A stretch of DNA of 64,000 bases from positions 3,573,628 through 3,637,627 of the forward strand of contig NZ_CP116619.1 in NCBI RefSeq assembly GCF_030409055.1, in the 5' to 3' direction. Position numbers and translations under genes: made by a program. Positions 25,108 through 34,264 of the stretch are shown here, in pieces. The stretch comes from Trichocoleus desertorum NBK24 (GTDB taxonomy: Bacteria > Cyanobacteriota > Cyanobacteriia > FACHB-46). Within the stretch, counting starts at the first letter, position 1. The number at the start of each line of letters is the position of its first letter. Below the pieces are notes generated by a model that ran no database searches, was not told where the DNA came from, and saw only the letters and a program-made list of their open reading frames with translations.

Positions 25108-25323
25108 AGCGAGAACACAGATAGGGGTTCCTTTTCACTTTATTAGATCTTGGCTAGAATCTGGCTGCCCTAGCTAGGAGTGCGATCGCTTGTGGTGCTC
25201 TTAAGACGGCTCCAGCTTCAGTTCTGTATACTGAGCTTTAAGTTTCCTTGCTGTTTTTACATCCCAGGTCAGTCTCCTTTAAGCCAGATTTTTGAAGGCA
25301 ATTTTTAAGTAACGGAAGAGAAT

Positions 25324-26250
25324 ATGAAAGTCGCGATCGCAGGTGCAACAGGTTTTGTCGGCAGTCGTTTAGTCGAGCGGTTACAGGCGGAAGGCCATCA
25401 AATCGTCGTGTTTAGCCGTAGTCGTGAGCGCGCTGAGCGGTTGTTTCCTCGCACCGTTTTCTCAGACGTAGAGATTGTTCCTTATAACCCTACGATTCCT
25501 GGCGATTGGCAGCAGGCAGTTGCAGGTTGTGACGGCGTGGTGAATTTGGCAGGAGAAGCGATCGCAGACGGCAGATGGACTGAATCCCGTAAACAAGAGA
25601 TTTTGAGCAGTCGCCAACTCGCCACCCAAAACATCGTGGCAGCGATCAACCGAGCCAACCCAAAACCTGCCGTGCTAGTCAACGCTTCAGCAGTGGGCTA
25701 CTACGGCACCAGTGAAACCGCTGCTTTTGACGAAACCAGTGCTGCGGGTCAAGATTTCCTGGCTCAAGTCTGCCAAACCTGGGAAACCGAAGCGCAGAAA
25801 GTCAAAGACAGTGGCACCCGCTTGGTAATTGTGCGAATTGGGATTGTTCTAGGGATGGGCGGTGCATTGGCTAAGATGCTGCCTCCGTTCAAGCTATTCG
25901 CAGGTGGGCCGATTGGGAGTGGTCGGCAATGGTTTTCTTGGATTCATCGCGAAGATTTGGTCAGTCTAATTCTGCAAGCGCTGACCCAAACCGACCTGCA
26001 AGGGGTGTATAACGGTACCGCTCCTAATCCAGTCCGCATGGCTGAGTTTTGTCACGTGTTGGGCGAGGTGCTGAATCGTCCTTCCTGGTTGCCAGTCCCT
26101 GATTTTGCTTTAGAAGCTTTGCTGGGAGATGGGGCTAAGGTCGTCCTAGAAGGCCAGCAGGTATTGCCAAAGCACACCCTCGCCAATGGCTTGCAATATC
26201 AATACCCTACGGTAAAGCAAGCGCTCTCAGAAATTTTGGCAACTAGCTAA
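25324..26250 (+). CDS. TIGR01777-family epimerase-like oxidoreductase
   Basis: 308 residues. The N-terminal Rossmann motif KVAIAGATGFVGSRLVERLQ, the VNLAGEAIADGRWTESRK segment and the NASAVGYYGTS region are diagnostic of this SDR subgroup. The C-terminal DUF1731 part is present (PSWLPVPDFALEALLGDGAK, VLPKHTLANGLQYQYPT). Often labelled cell division inhibitor SulA-like, which has weak support. In plastids and cyanobacteria the role is unclear. Eight bases separate it from the HEAT/phosphatase gene, so the two are probably co-transcribed. Confidence 0.87.
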   Translation: MKVAIAGATGFVGSRLVERLQAEGHQIVVFSRSRERAERLFPRTVFSDVEIVPYNPTIPGDWQQAVAGCDGVVNLAGEAIADGRWTESRKQEILSSRQLATQNIVAAINRANPKPAVLVNASAVGYYGTSETAAFDETSAAGQDFLAQVCQTWETEAQKVKDSGTRLVIVRIGIVLGMGGALAKMLPPFKLFAGGPIGSGRQWFSWIHREDLVSLILQALTQTDLQGVYNGTAPNPVRMAEFCHVLGEVLNRPSWLPVPDFALEALLGDGAKVVLEGQQVLPKHTLANGLQYQYPTVKQALSEILATS

Positions 26251-26258
26251 AGCCGCTC

Positions 26259-27752
26259 ATGCCCTCAGAAGATGCCCTTTTGGAGTTTCAGTATCAACTG
26301 CTGAGACTCACAGGTTCCGATCGGGCGATCGCGCTCATACACTCTGTGATTCAGGCAACGACCTCTCAGGCATTAGAGCCAAAATTCGCAGTAGAGGCAG
26401 CTCAAAATATTGCCATCACTGGCGAACCAATCGATAGTGAAGCGGCAGTAGCTGAGTTGCTATCCACCTTGGCTCATCCCAACGTAGAGGTGCAAAGCTG
26501 GGCAGCTTGGGCTTTAAGTCAAATCGGTGGTGAAACCGTAGTCGCGGGCCTCTTGGCAGCACTCCAGCATGAATCTATAGCTGTGCAGGGCTGGGCAGTT
26601 TGGGCACTGGGCCAAATTGGTACAGAGGCAGCGATAACAGGTTTACTCCAAGCGCTACAAGCTCCAGAGGCAGCGGTGCGGTGGAAGGCGGCGGCAGCTC
26701 TAGGAAAAACGAAGCAGCCTCATGTTAGGGATAGTTTGCTGCAAGCAATGGCTGACCCTGACCCTTACGTACGGGAGCGAGTCGTTTTAGCGCTGAGGCA
26801 TTTTGCTGATGATGTCGTGGTGGAAAGACTGCTCTGGGCACTTTACGATTCAAAACCCTCGGTGCGATCGCAAGCTGTTGTTGCTTTAGGAGCGATCGCC
26901 ACCGAAACTGCAATTGCAAAGCTACTCGATTCACTAGAACATCCCGATCCGAAGGTGCGTGACCACATTATTTGGACGTTGGGCGAGATCGGCAGCGATG
27001 CTGTGATCCCTGGCTTGTTGCAAGGGATTCAAGATGTCAATAGACAGATTCAGAAGCGATCGGCCCAGATGTTAGTGGCTCTAGAGACACCAACGGCGAT
27101 CGCAGCACTCCAGCGCTCGCTCCAGAATGACGATGCGACAGTGCGAGAGTTTGTGGCTGAAGTTTTACAACGCCAAGCGACAGACATTTCGGAGTCTGGT
27201 TTGGAAGTGCAACTCAGTGCACAAAATCAGCATCCCGATCTGCCACCCCTAATCATCACTTCGCAAGCAGAAGTCAGCCGCTATATTGCCAACCCTGCCT
27301 TAGCTGGAGAAGTGAAGTACCTGATTTCCATTGGCAGCCCTGGCGCGAAACCACCCAGAGAGTTACACCAAGTGGCTCAGCGCTTGCGGTTAGAGTTTGA
27401 TGATATTGACGCACCGTTTGACGATCCAGAATATACACTGGCTACCGCAGAACACCTTCACCAAGTCGTGCAGTTTGCAAAAGCGATCGCCCAAGACCAA
27501 AGCAAATGGGACGGGACGTTGCTGGTACATTGTCAGGCTGGGATCAGTCGGTCGGCGGCGATCGCCCTAGCCGTTTGTGCTTCCTTACTGGGCGCGGGAC
27601 GAGAAGCAGAAGCCTTAGCGTACGTCCTGGCAGTAAGGCCCAAAGCTCGACCCAATGCTTGGATCGTGACGCTAGCCGATGCCATTCTGGAGCGAGATGG
27701 GAAATTAGTACAGGCGTTTCAGCAAGCTAAGCCCAATCTGGGGCTTTGGTAG
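26259..27752 (+). CDS. HEAT-repeat protein fused to a dual-specificity phosphatase-like domain
   Basis: 497 residues. Residues about 60-310 are seven or eight PBS-lyase-type HEAT repeats of roughly 30 residues (for example VQGWAVWALGQIGTEAAITG). Residues about 331-497 form a cysteine-phosphatase domain with the full signature HCQAGISRS (His424, Cys425, Arg431) and an acid-loop candidate FDDIDAPFDDPEY. Small stand-alone phosphatases of this type are known; the HEAT fusion implies docking to a protein partner, possibly a phycobilisome or other large complex, but that is inference. Catalytic residues are intact. Confidence 0.82.
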   Translation: MPSEDALLEFQYQLLRLTGSDRAIALIHSVIQATTSQALEPKFAVEAAQNIAITGEPIDSEAAVAELLSTLAHPNVEVQSWAAWALSQIGGETVVAGLLAALQHESIAVQGWAVWALGQIGTEAAITGLLQALQAPEAAVRWKAAAALGKTKQPHVRDSLLQAMADPDPYVRERVVLALRHFADDVVVERLLWALYDSKPSVRSQAVVALGAIATETAIAKLLDSLEHPDPKVRDHIIWTLGEIGSDAVIPGLLQGIQDVNRQIQKRSAQMLVALETPTAIAALQRSLQNDDATVREFVAEVLQRQATDISESGLEVQLSAQNQHPDLPPLIITSQAEVSRYIANPALAGEVKYLISIGSPGAKPPRELHQVAQRLRLEFDDIDAPFDDPEYTLATAEHLHQVVQFAKAIAQDQSKWDGTLLVHCQAGISRSAAIALAVCASLLGAGREAEALAYVLAVRPKARPNAWIVTLADAILERDGKLVQAFQQAKPNLGLW

Positions 27753-27847
27753 AGGCGGATAGGCGTAACGCTGGAGGACGGCGATCGCGCCTCATCAACC
27801 CACCCCTATCCTTGAGCAACCTTGTAGTATGTGAGATGGAGCTTGTG

Positions 27848-27893
27848 CTGGGTTAAAATGCCGCTTGCTCTGAAGCTGCCTAACCCAGTTTAA
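27848..27893 (+). terminator. Stem-loop between the phosphatase fusion and the helicase gene
   Basis: CTGGGTTA at 27848-27855 pairs perfectly with TAACCCAG at 27881-27888, followed by TTTAAT. The 25-base interior has a further weak GC-rich pairing. It is a plausible terminator for the upstream operon; the U run is short, so a leader structure for the helicase mRNA is the alternative. Confidence 0.45.
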
Positions 27894-27928
27894 TGAGTGT
27901 TCCTGCTCGCGATCGCACCTAGAGTTTT

Positions 27929-30286
27929 ATGACTGCCACCACTGACTTTCTCGGCCATCTCAACCCTTCGCAAAGACAAGCCGTGGAACATTTCTGCGGG
28001 CCGCTGTTGGTGGTAGCGGGAGCAGGATCAGGCAAGACTCGTGCCTTGACCTACCGGATCGCCAATTTGGTGCTGACCCACCGAGTAGACCCAGAAAACA
28101 TCTTGGCAGTGACGTTTACCAACAAAGCCGCCAAGGAAATGAAAGAGCGGATTGAGCGCTTGTTTGCCGAGCGGCAAGCTCTGGATGAATTTAGCAAGCC
28201 CTTTCATTTACTCGCGCCCTACGAACAGAAGCAATTGCGATCGCGGGTTTACAAAGGCATCACCAAAGAATTGTGGATTGGCACCTTCCACGCTCTCTGT
28301 TGCCGCATTTTGCGATTCGACATTGATAAGTATCAAGACAGCAATGGTCGTCAGTGGACAAAGAACTTCTCGATCTTTGATGAATCGGACGCGCAGAGTT
28401 TGGTCAAGGATATTGTCCAAAACAAGTTGAACTTGGATGACAAAAAGTTCGACCCGCGATCGGTGCGCTACGCCATCAGCAACGCCAAAAACGAAGGGCT
28501 GTCCCCGCAAGAATTGGAGCAGCAGCAACCCAACTTTAGAGGCCGCGTCATTGCCAACGTCTATAGCTGCTATCAAGATGCTCTGGCCGCGAACAATGCT
28601 CTAGACTTTGATGACTTGATTTTGCTCCCCGTAAAACTGTTTCAGCAGAATGAGCAGGTGTTGGCTCATTGGCACAAGCGGTTTCGTCACATTTTGGTGG
28701 ATGAATACCAGGACACTAACCGCACCCAGTACGACTTAGTCCGCTTACTAGTGACCAACGGTGCAGACTCCCGCGACTTTAAGAGTTGGGATTACCGTTC
28801 GATTTTTGTCGTGGGCGATGCCGACCAGTCGATCTATTCTTTCCGCAAAGCCGATTTCAAAATTTTGATGGGCTTCCAGGATGACTTCGGCGACCGCCTC
28901 CCCGATGACGATACCCGGACAATGGTGAAGCTAGAGGAGAATTACCGCTCCACCGAAAATATTCTCCAGGCTGCGAACGAACTGATCGAGAACAACACCG
29001 AGCGCATCGACAAAGTCCTGAAGCCAACTCGCGGTAGTGGCGAAACCATCTTCTGCCATCGCTCTGATGATGAAACCGCTGAAGCCGAGTTCGTCATCCA
29101 ACAAATTCGCACTTTGGAACGTCAGAACCCCGAACTCAACTGGGGCTGTTTTGCCATTCTCTACCGCACCAATGCTCAGTCTCGCGCTTTTGAGGAATCG
29201 TTGGTGCGTTGGGGTGTGCCTTACAAAGTGGTGGGTGGCCTCAAGTTCTACGATCGCAAAGAAATTAAAGATGTCTTGGCCTACCTGAGAGCGATCGCCA
29301 ATCCAGCAGATACCCTGAGCTTGTTGCGCGTGATCAACACCCCCCGACGGGGAGTGGGCAAAACCACAATTGACTCATTGACCAATGCGGCTCAACAACT
29401 GGGGGTCACACTGTGGGATATTTTGAAAGATGAAACGTCAGTCAAAACCCTGGCGGGGCGCTCTGCTAAAGGCGTGCTCAACTTTGCCAACATCATCCAA
29501 ACCTGGCAAGACAAGTTAGAAACAATTCCCGCTACAGAGATTGTGCAAGGCGTATTAGAAGACTCTGGCTATATTCAAGACTTGCACAACCAAGGCACCG
29601 ATGAAGCCCTCGATCGCGTGCAAAACGTCCAAGAGCTTTACAACGCGGTGCGGCAATTTGAGGAAGATAACGAAGACAAAAGCTTATCAGGTTTCCTCGC
29701 CAGTGCCTCTCTCGCCTCCGACCTGGATGACCTGAAAGAAGATGACGCTCGCGTTTCGCTGATGACACTGCACTCCTCAAAGGGATTGGAGTTTCCGGTC
29801 GTGTTTCTAGTGGGCTTAGAGCAAGGCTTGTTCCCCAACTTCCGATCGCTCGAAGACCCTACTGCTCTGGAAGAAGAACGTCGGCTTTGTTACGTTGGCA
29901 TTACCCGCGCCCAAGAGCGGTTATTCATTAGCCATGCTCGTGAGCGTCGCCTTTACGGTTCTCGTGAGCCTGCTAGTCCCTCGCTATTTTTAGCGGAGTT
30001 ACCTAGAGAGTTACTCACCAGTAACGTCTCTACGGCCATCCCCACGCGGATGACTCAGGGAATTGCGACTGCCAAGCGCCAAGGTGCTGCTGTCGGCTCC
30101 GCTCGGCCCAATAGCCATGAAGATGACTGGACTGTGGGCGATCGCATTGTGCATAAAGCTTTTGGGGTAGGACAGGTAACGCATATTTTTGGCAAGGGTG
30201 ACAAAATTTGCCTCGCCATTAAGTTTCCAGGCTTAGGTCAGAAAATTATTGACCCTAAGGTCACGGCATTGCAGCGCGTAGAATAA
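27929..30286 (+). CDS. pcrA: UvrD/PcrA-type superfamily 1 DNA helicase
   Basis: 785 residues, the normal size. Motifs in order: Q motif LNPSQRQAVEH, Walker A AGAGSGKTRALTYRI, Ia TFTNKAAKEMKERI, II VDEYQDTNRTQY, III GDADQSIYSFRKAD, IV ENYRSTENIL, V TLHSSKGLEFPVVFLVGLEQ and VI CYVGITRAQERLF. The C terminus ends in a Tudor-like domain (GDRIVHKAFGVGQVTHIFGK) that in PcrA contacts RNA polymerase. It acts as a 3'-5' helicase in repair and conflict resolution. It has its own spacer upstream. Confidence 0.95.
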   Translation: MTATTDFLGHLNPSQRQAVEHFCGPLLVVAGAGSGKTRALTYRIANLVLTHRVDPENILAVTFTNKAAKEMKERIERLFAERQALDEFSKPFHLLAPYEQKQLRSRVYKGITKELWIGTFHALCCRILRFDIDKYQDSNGRQWTKNFSIFDESDAQSLVKDIVQNKLNLDDKKFDPRSVRYAISNAKNEGLSPQELEQQQPNFRGRVIANVYSCYQDALAANNALDFDDLILLPVKLFQQNEQVLAHWHKRFRHILVDEYQDTNRTQYDLVRLLVTNGADSRDFKSWDYRSIFVVGDADQSIYSFRKADFKILMGFQDDFGDRLPDDDTRTMVKLEENYRSTENILQAANELIENNTERIDKVLKPTRGSGETIFCHRSDDETAEAEFVIQQIRTLERQNPELNWGCFAILYRTNAQSRAFEESLVRWGVPYKVVGGLKFYDRKEIKDVLAYLRAIANPADTLSLLRVINTPRRGVGKTTIDSLTNAAQQLGVTLWDILKDETSVKTLAGRSAKGVLNFANIIQTWQDKLETIPATEIVQGVLEDSGYIQDLHNQGTDEALDRVQNVQELYNAVRQFEEDNEDKSLSGFLASASLASDLDDLKEDDARVSLMTLHSSKGLEFPVVFLVGLEQGLFPNFRSLEDPTALEEERRLCYVGITRAQERLFISHARERRLYGSREPASPSLFLAELPRELLTSNVSTAIPTRMTQGIATAKRQGAAVGSARPNSHEDDWTVGDRIVHKAFGVGQVTHIFGKGDKICLAIKFPGLGQKIIDPKVTALQRVE

Positions 30287-30315
30287 TTCAATTCAATCAG
30301 AGGCACCTAAATAGG

Positions 30316-30567
30316 ATGGCAAAGCATACACAAGCCCATATGTCCAAGACTTTGGAGAAGAACAGAGCCGACGCTTGGAAGGAAATGACGAAGCGCCAGA
30401 TGGAATACTATATGGGCGCTAAACTTTTGGAAATTGGGGTGAATCCAAAGTCAGCTATTTACCGCTGGTCTATGGAAGACAAAGGAAGCAGCGAGGAGTG
30501 GACCTATAGCGCTTATTGGGGCGACTCGAAGGAGAAGCTGGAGCAGCAGGAAGCGCAGGGTAGCTAA
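30316..30567 (+). CDS. Small hydrophilic protein of unknown function
   Basis: 83 residues, charged, no membrane segment. It opens MAKHTQAHMSKTLEKNRADA and has a long predicted helix, then IYRWSMEDKGSSEEWTYSAY. Gly and aromatic residues in the second half suggest a small beta hairpin. It starts 29 bases after the helicase stop, so it may be read through from it. I do not recognise the family. Confidence 0.55.
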   Translation: MAKHTQAHMSKTLEKNRADAWKEMTKRQMEYYMGAKLLEIGVNPKSAIYRWSMEDKGSSEEWTYSAYWGDSKEKLEQQEAQGS

Positions 30568-30613
30568 GTTGCAGTTAGGTGTTTTAAGCATTAAGTATTG
30601 AAGAACCAAACCC

Positions 30614-30664
30614 TTGGGGGCGCTTGCCCCCAAACCCCCGCTGAGAGACGGTCGCGTCCCTCAG
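30614..30664. repeat. Double hairpin, candidate dispersed repeat
   Basis: Two adjacent stem-loops: TTGGGGGC (30614-30621) pairs with GCCCCCAA (30626-30633) around a GCTT loop, and CTGAGAGACG (30641-30650) pairs with CGTCCCTCAG (30655-30664) around GTCG with one mismatch. The first could end transcription of the preceding gene but lacks a U run. Similar G/C-rich double hairpins are scattered between genes in some filamentous cyanobacteria, as far as I recall; only this copy is in the window. Confidence 0.5.
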
Positions 30665-30834
30665 GCTCCCTCCAAAAAGGGCACAAATGTTGGTTGCGAG
30701 TTCTCTAATGGAAATTTCATCACCCAACCCAATTTGGTTTTTTCATAGGTAGCAATATAGCTGGGTGACCTGCCCTAGGAAAGAGGGAGGCGTTTCTGGA
30801 TTTATCTACGCTGTGAGCAGAATGGAGAAAAGCA

Positions 30835-30924
30835 ATGAGCTACCTATTAATTATTGTTCTGCTGGCTTGGGGCGCGGTTTATCTATTTACCAGACAGGCG
30901 GGTAAGAGTGACGCTCCTAAGTAA
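30835..30924 (+). CDS. Single-helix mini-protein, 29 residues
   Basis: Frame MSYLLIIVLLAWGAVYLFTR followed by QAGKSDAPK. One hydrophobic helix of about 17 residues with a positively charged end, as in small subunits of membrane complexes. GGAG lies about nine bases before the ATG. It precedes a polytopic membrane protein gene by 33 bases on the same strand. It does not match the known short photosystem or cytochrome subunits I can recall. The shortness limits confidence. Confidence 0.4.
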   Translation: MSYLLIIVLLAWGAVYLFTRQAGKSDAPK

Positions 30925-30957
30925 CTAACTGAATTGGATGGTTGATCTAATCGTGGT

Positions 30958-31605
30958 GTGAGACGAGCAATGCTCAGGAAAGTGGGATTGTGGCTACTTT
31001 GGATTGGCTTCATTGCTTACGCTGTCTTCCTGGCTCCTCCGTGGCAACCTGATATGGGTCGGTTGCAAAATTTATTGGCAGGGAACTGGACTGACATCAA
31101 TGCAGTGGTGCTAGCGATCTTTAGTCTGATCGGTATGTGGGTAGCGATCTATAGTTGCCTCATGTTTGCCGATGGCCGCATGCAAAAGCTTCCCGCTTGG
31201 CCGTTTATTTTAGGTTCGCTAGGGACAGGTGTGCTGGGCTTGATTCCTTATTTAGCGTCTCGTGAGCCGAACCAACATTTTTCTGGGACGAAGGATAGTT
31301 GGCTGAAGTTTTGGGATTCCCGCCGCACCGCATGGCTGATTAGCCTCAGCACGATCGCCTTTGTCGCCTACGGCACTTTATTGGGTGATTGGGCTGGCTT
31401 TGTGCAAGAGTTTCAAACCAGTCGCTTTATTCATATGATGAGTTTGGCCTGTTGTCTATTTGGTTTGTTGTTTCCGACCTTACTAGGAGATGACATGGCG
31501 CGTCGGGGACTGAAGGATGCGCGGCTATTTTGGACTGTGGCTTTGATTCCGTTGTTTGGGCCACTGGCTTACCTGTGTTTCCGCCCAGCCCTACCAGAAG
31601 CTTGA
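30958..31605 (+). CDS. Polytopic membrane protein, DUF2834-like
   Basis: 215 residues from GTG 30958, or 211 from ATG 30970. Five or so hydrophobic segments, with GLWLLWIGFIAYAVFLAPPW at the start, a long helix AVVLAIFSLIGMWVAIYSCL and IPLFGPLAYLCFRPALPEA at the end. The middle soluble loop (SREPNQHFSGTKDSWLKFWD) is conserved-looking. Cyanobacterial and plant plastid homologues are likely, but no function is known to me. The preceding 29-residue frame may belong to the same transcript. Confidence 0.65.
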   Translation: MRRAMLRKVGLWLLWIGFIAYAVFLAPPWQPDMGRLQNLLAGNWTDINAVVLAIFSLIGMWVAIYSCLMFADGRMQKLPAWPFILGSLGTGVLGLIPYLASREPNQHFSGTKDSWLKFWDSRRTAWLISLSTIAFVAYGTLLGDWAGFVQEFQTSRFIHMMSLACCLFGLLFPTLLGDDMARRGLKDARLFWTVALIPLFGPLAYLCFRPALPEA

Positions 31606-31651
31606 AAGGATTGGCGATCGCTGTCACTCTAAAGGCATCTGGTTCCGTTGA

Positions 31652-32176
31652 GTGAAGATGCCACGACCCATTTCTCCCAATCGCTCTCCTGAGGAATCAC
31701 TTCGTTGCGCCGCGATCGCTTTGGGCAGTAACTTAGGAGACTCGCAGCAAACTTTAGAATCGGCATTGGTGGCGCTAGATCAAACACCCGAAATTACTTG
31801 GCAAGCGCGATCGCACTGGTACGTTACGGCTCCGGTTGGCCCGCTACAACCAGATTTCTTAAATGGCTGTGCTCTGCTCTTAACCACGCTGACACCGCAA
31901 GCTTTACTGGCAACTTTATTAGAGATAGAACAGCAATTTGGCCGAGTCAGGCAGGAACGATGGGGGCCGCGATCGCTCGATCTCGATTTGTTGCTGTTTG
32001 ATGATCTGATTTTGGAGACTAACAGTCTCACCCTGCCACATCCTCACATGACCGAAAGAGCCTTTGTGCTAGTACCTCTCGCTGAAATCGCTCCAGATTG
32101 GGTGGAGCCAGTTTCTGGAAAAGCGATCGCAGACTTGGTTCAGGCGGTAGACTGTTCGGGAGTGCGCCGATTGTGA
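31652..32176 (+). CDS. folK: 2-amino-4-hydroxy-6-hydroxymethyldihydropteridine pyrophosphokinase
   Basis: 174 residues from GTG 31652; ATG 31658 is an alternative start two codons in. HPPK transfers pyrophosphate from ATP to the pterin in folate synthesis. Hallmarks are ALGSNLGDSQQTLESAL, APVGPLQPDFLNGCALL, the magnesium-binding RWGPRSLDLDLLLFDDL and LPHPHMTERAFVLVPLAEIA. The Nudix hydrolase gene starts 12 bases after the stop; a Nudix enzyme can act earlier in folate synthesis, but this one looks more like an ADP-ribose hydrolase. Confidence 0.94.
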   Translation: MKMPRPISPNRSPEESLRCAAIALGSNLGDSQQTLESALVALDQTPEITWQARSHWYVTAPVGPLQPDFLNGCALLLTTLTPQALLATLLEIEQQFGRVRQERWGPRSLDLDLLLFDDLILETNSLTLPHPHMTERAFVLVPLAEIAPDWVEPVSGKAIADLVQAVDCSGVRRL

Positions 32177-32188
32177 GTTGGAGATCCT

Positions 32189-32737
32189 ATGGGTTTTGGT
32201 TCCGAACCCCCACAACTATTAAAGCAACGTCTCTTTTACCGAGGCCGCAAGTTTAATTTTGAAGTTAATACTTTGCGTCTCCCCAACAAAGCAGTGGGAG
32301 ATTGGGAATGTGTGCGGCATCCCGGTGGAGCACTGGCGGTACCTGTGACCCCGGATGGCAAACTCATTTTGTTGCGGCAATATCGCTTTGCCTTAAAGGG
32401 ACGGATTCTAGAGTTTCCGGCGGGCACCATTGAGCCTGACGAAGATCCAGCGGAAACCATTCGGCGAGAAATTGAGGAAGAAACTGGGTATCGCGCCCGT
32501 AGTTGGCGGAAGCTAGGACAATTTTCTCTAGCTCCGGGCTATTCAGATGAGATTATCTACGCTTTTCTGGCTCAAGATCTGGAAAAGTTAGAAACGCCAC
32601 CTGCCCAAGATGTCGATGAAGACATTGAACTGGTCTTGATGACTCCTGAAGAATTGGAGCAGGCCATTTTAGCGGGACAACCTGTTGATGCTAAGTCTAT
32701 TTCTAGTTTTTTCCTAGCCCGCCCTTTTCTAACCTAG
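32189..32737 (+). CDS. Nudix hydrolase, ADP-ribose pyrophosphatase-like
   Basis: 182 residues. The complete Nudix box is present (GTIEPDEDPAETIRREIEEE followed by TG), so catalytic glutamates are intact, in contrast to the NrtR-like protein at 19609-20355. The preceding strands (LILLRQYRFALKGRILEFPA) and the later QFSLAPGYSDEIIYAFLAQD match the ADPRase/NudF group, which hydrolyses ADP-ribose to AMP and ribose 5-phosphate. It follows folK by 12 bases, in a probable operon. Confidence 0.88.
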   Translation: MGFGSEPPQLLKQRLFYRGRKFNFEVNTLRLPNKAVGDWECVRHPGGALAVPVTPDGKLILLRQYRFALKGRILEFPAGTIEPDEDPAETIRREIEEETGYRARSWRKLGQFSLAPGYSDEIIYAFLAQDLEKLETPPAQDVDEDIELVLMTPEELEQAILAGQPVDAKSISSFFLARPFLT

Positions 32738-32818
32738 AGGCTGTCAGAACCTGAGCTAAATCTGGCAGAGTTCAGTACAGTAGTACTTAAATAGTTTTTG
32801 CAATTGTAGTAAGCCTGG

Positions 32819-34264
32819 ATGTCTGATCTAGTTTTGTTTTGGCACCGTCGTGATCTGCGCATCACAGACAATATTGGCTTGGCTCAAGCGCGTCAGCAAA
32901 GCCCCAAAGTGGTAGGCGTGTTTTGCCTTGACCCCAATATTTTGCAGCGCCATGATGTTGCTCCTGCCAGAGTTACGTATATGATCGGCAGCTTGCAAGA
33001 ATTGCAACAGAGCTATGCCCAAGCGGGAAGTGAGTTGTTGATTTTACAGGCTGATCCTCATGTGGGTATTCCTGCTTTAGCAACAGCCCTCAATGCTCAG
33101 GCAGTATTTTGGAATTGGGATGTGGAGCCTTATGCCCGCCAACGCGATCGCGCCGTTTTAGAATCGCTGCACGAAAAAGGGATTAAAGCAGTTAATTTCT
33201 GGGATCAACTCCTCCATGCACCGGAGGAGATTCGTTCGGGTTCAGGTAATCCTTACACGGTCTACACGCCTTACTGGAGAAACTGGAATAGCCGCCCCAA
33301 AGCTGAACCCGCAGCCACTCTACAAGGTGCAATGGGTTTAACGCCCGCCGAGCAAGCAGCGGCGCAACAAGCAGGCGCGATCGCTCTGCCTACGGCTAAA
33401 GATTTAGGGTTTGTTTGGGAACACGAACTGGTTTTATCGCCTGGAGAAAAAGCGGCCCAAGAGCGGCTAGACGGGTTTTGCGATCGCGCTTTGTCTGGTT
33501 ATGCTGAGCAGCGCAACTTCCCGGCAGAAGATGGCACCTCTCAACTCAGCGCGGCCCTGAAGTTTGGCGTAATTGGCGTGCGTCATGTGTGGGCTGCAAC
33601 GACAGGAGTAATGGAGCAAGCCCGCAGCGATGAAGCTAGGGACGGGGTACAAACTTGGCGGCAAGAACTGGCATGGCGCGAGTTTTACCAGCATGTCTTG
33701 TACTCTTTTCCAGAACTAGCGGATGGCCCTTACCGCCAACCACTCAAAGATTTTCCTTGGCAAAATAATGACGACCATTTGCAAGCTTGGTGCGAAGGCA
33801 GAACAGGCTACCCAATGGTGGATGCAGCCATGCGCCAAATGAACGAAACAGGCTGGATGCACAATCGTTGCCGCATGATCGTGGCTAATTTCTTGGTCAA
33901 AGACCTCATCATCAATTGGCAAGAAGGTGAGAAGTACTTCATGCAAAAACTATTTGATGGCGATCTTTCCGCTAATAACGGCGGTTGGCAATGGAGCGCC
34001 TCTAGCGGCATGGACCCCAAACCGCTACGAATTTTTAACCCTGCTAGCCAAGCCAAGAAATTCGACCCGGATGCTACCTATATCCGTCATTGGCTACCAG
34101 AACTCAGAAGCATTGACACAGAAGACTTGCTCAGTGGTAAAATTTTGCCCCTAGAGCGCGATCGCTGTGGTTATCCCGCCCCAATTGTGGACCACAACCA
34201 GCAGCAAAAATTATTCAAGCAACTCTACCAACAACAAAGAGCGGGAGTTGGCGTTGTTGAGTAA
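32819..34264 (+). CDS. phr: Deoxyribodipyrimidine photolyase (class I type)
   Basis: 481 residues. The N-terminal antenna-binding domain begins [20 protein letters not shown] and the FAD-binding domain holds the hallmark [20 protein letters not shown], followed by [31 protein letters not shown] and [20 protein letters not shown] line the FAD pocket. It repairs cyclobutane pyrimidine dimers using light, probably with a deazaflavin antenna as in other cyanobacteria. A cryptochrome role cannot be excluded from sequence. Its stop abuts the stop of the UV endonuclease gene on the other strand. Confidence 0.94.
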   Translation: MSDLVLFWHRRDLRITDNIGLAQARQQSPKVVGVFCLDPNILQRHDVAPARVTYMIGSLQELQQSYAQAGSELLILQADPHVGIPALATALNAQAVFWNWDVEPYARQRDRAVLESLHEKGIKAVNFWDQLLHAPEEIRSGSGNPYTVYTPYWRNWNSRPKAEPAATLQGAMGLTPAEQAAAQQAGAIALPTAKDLGFVWEHELVLSPGEKAAQERLDGFCDRALSGYAEQRNFPAEDGTSQLSAALKFGVIGVRHVWAATTGVMEQARSDEARDGVQTWRQELAWREFYQHVLYSFPELADGPYRQPLKDFPWQNNDDHLQAWCEGRTGYPMVDAAMRQMNETGWMHNRCRMIVANFLVKDLIINWQEGEKYFMQKLFDGDLSANNGGWQWSASSGMDPKPLRIFNPASQAKKFDPDATYIRHWLPELRSIDTEDLLSGKILPLERDRCGYPAPIVDHNQQQKLFKQLYQQQRAGVGVVE

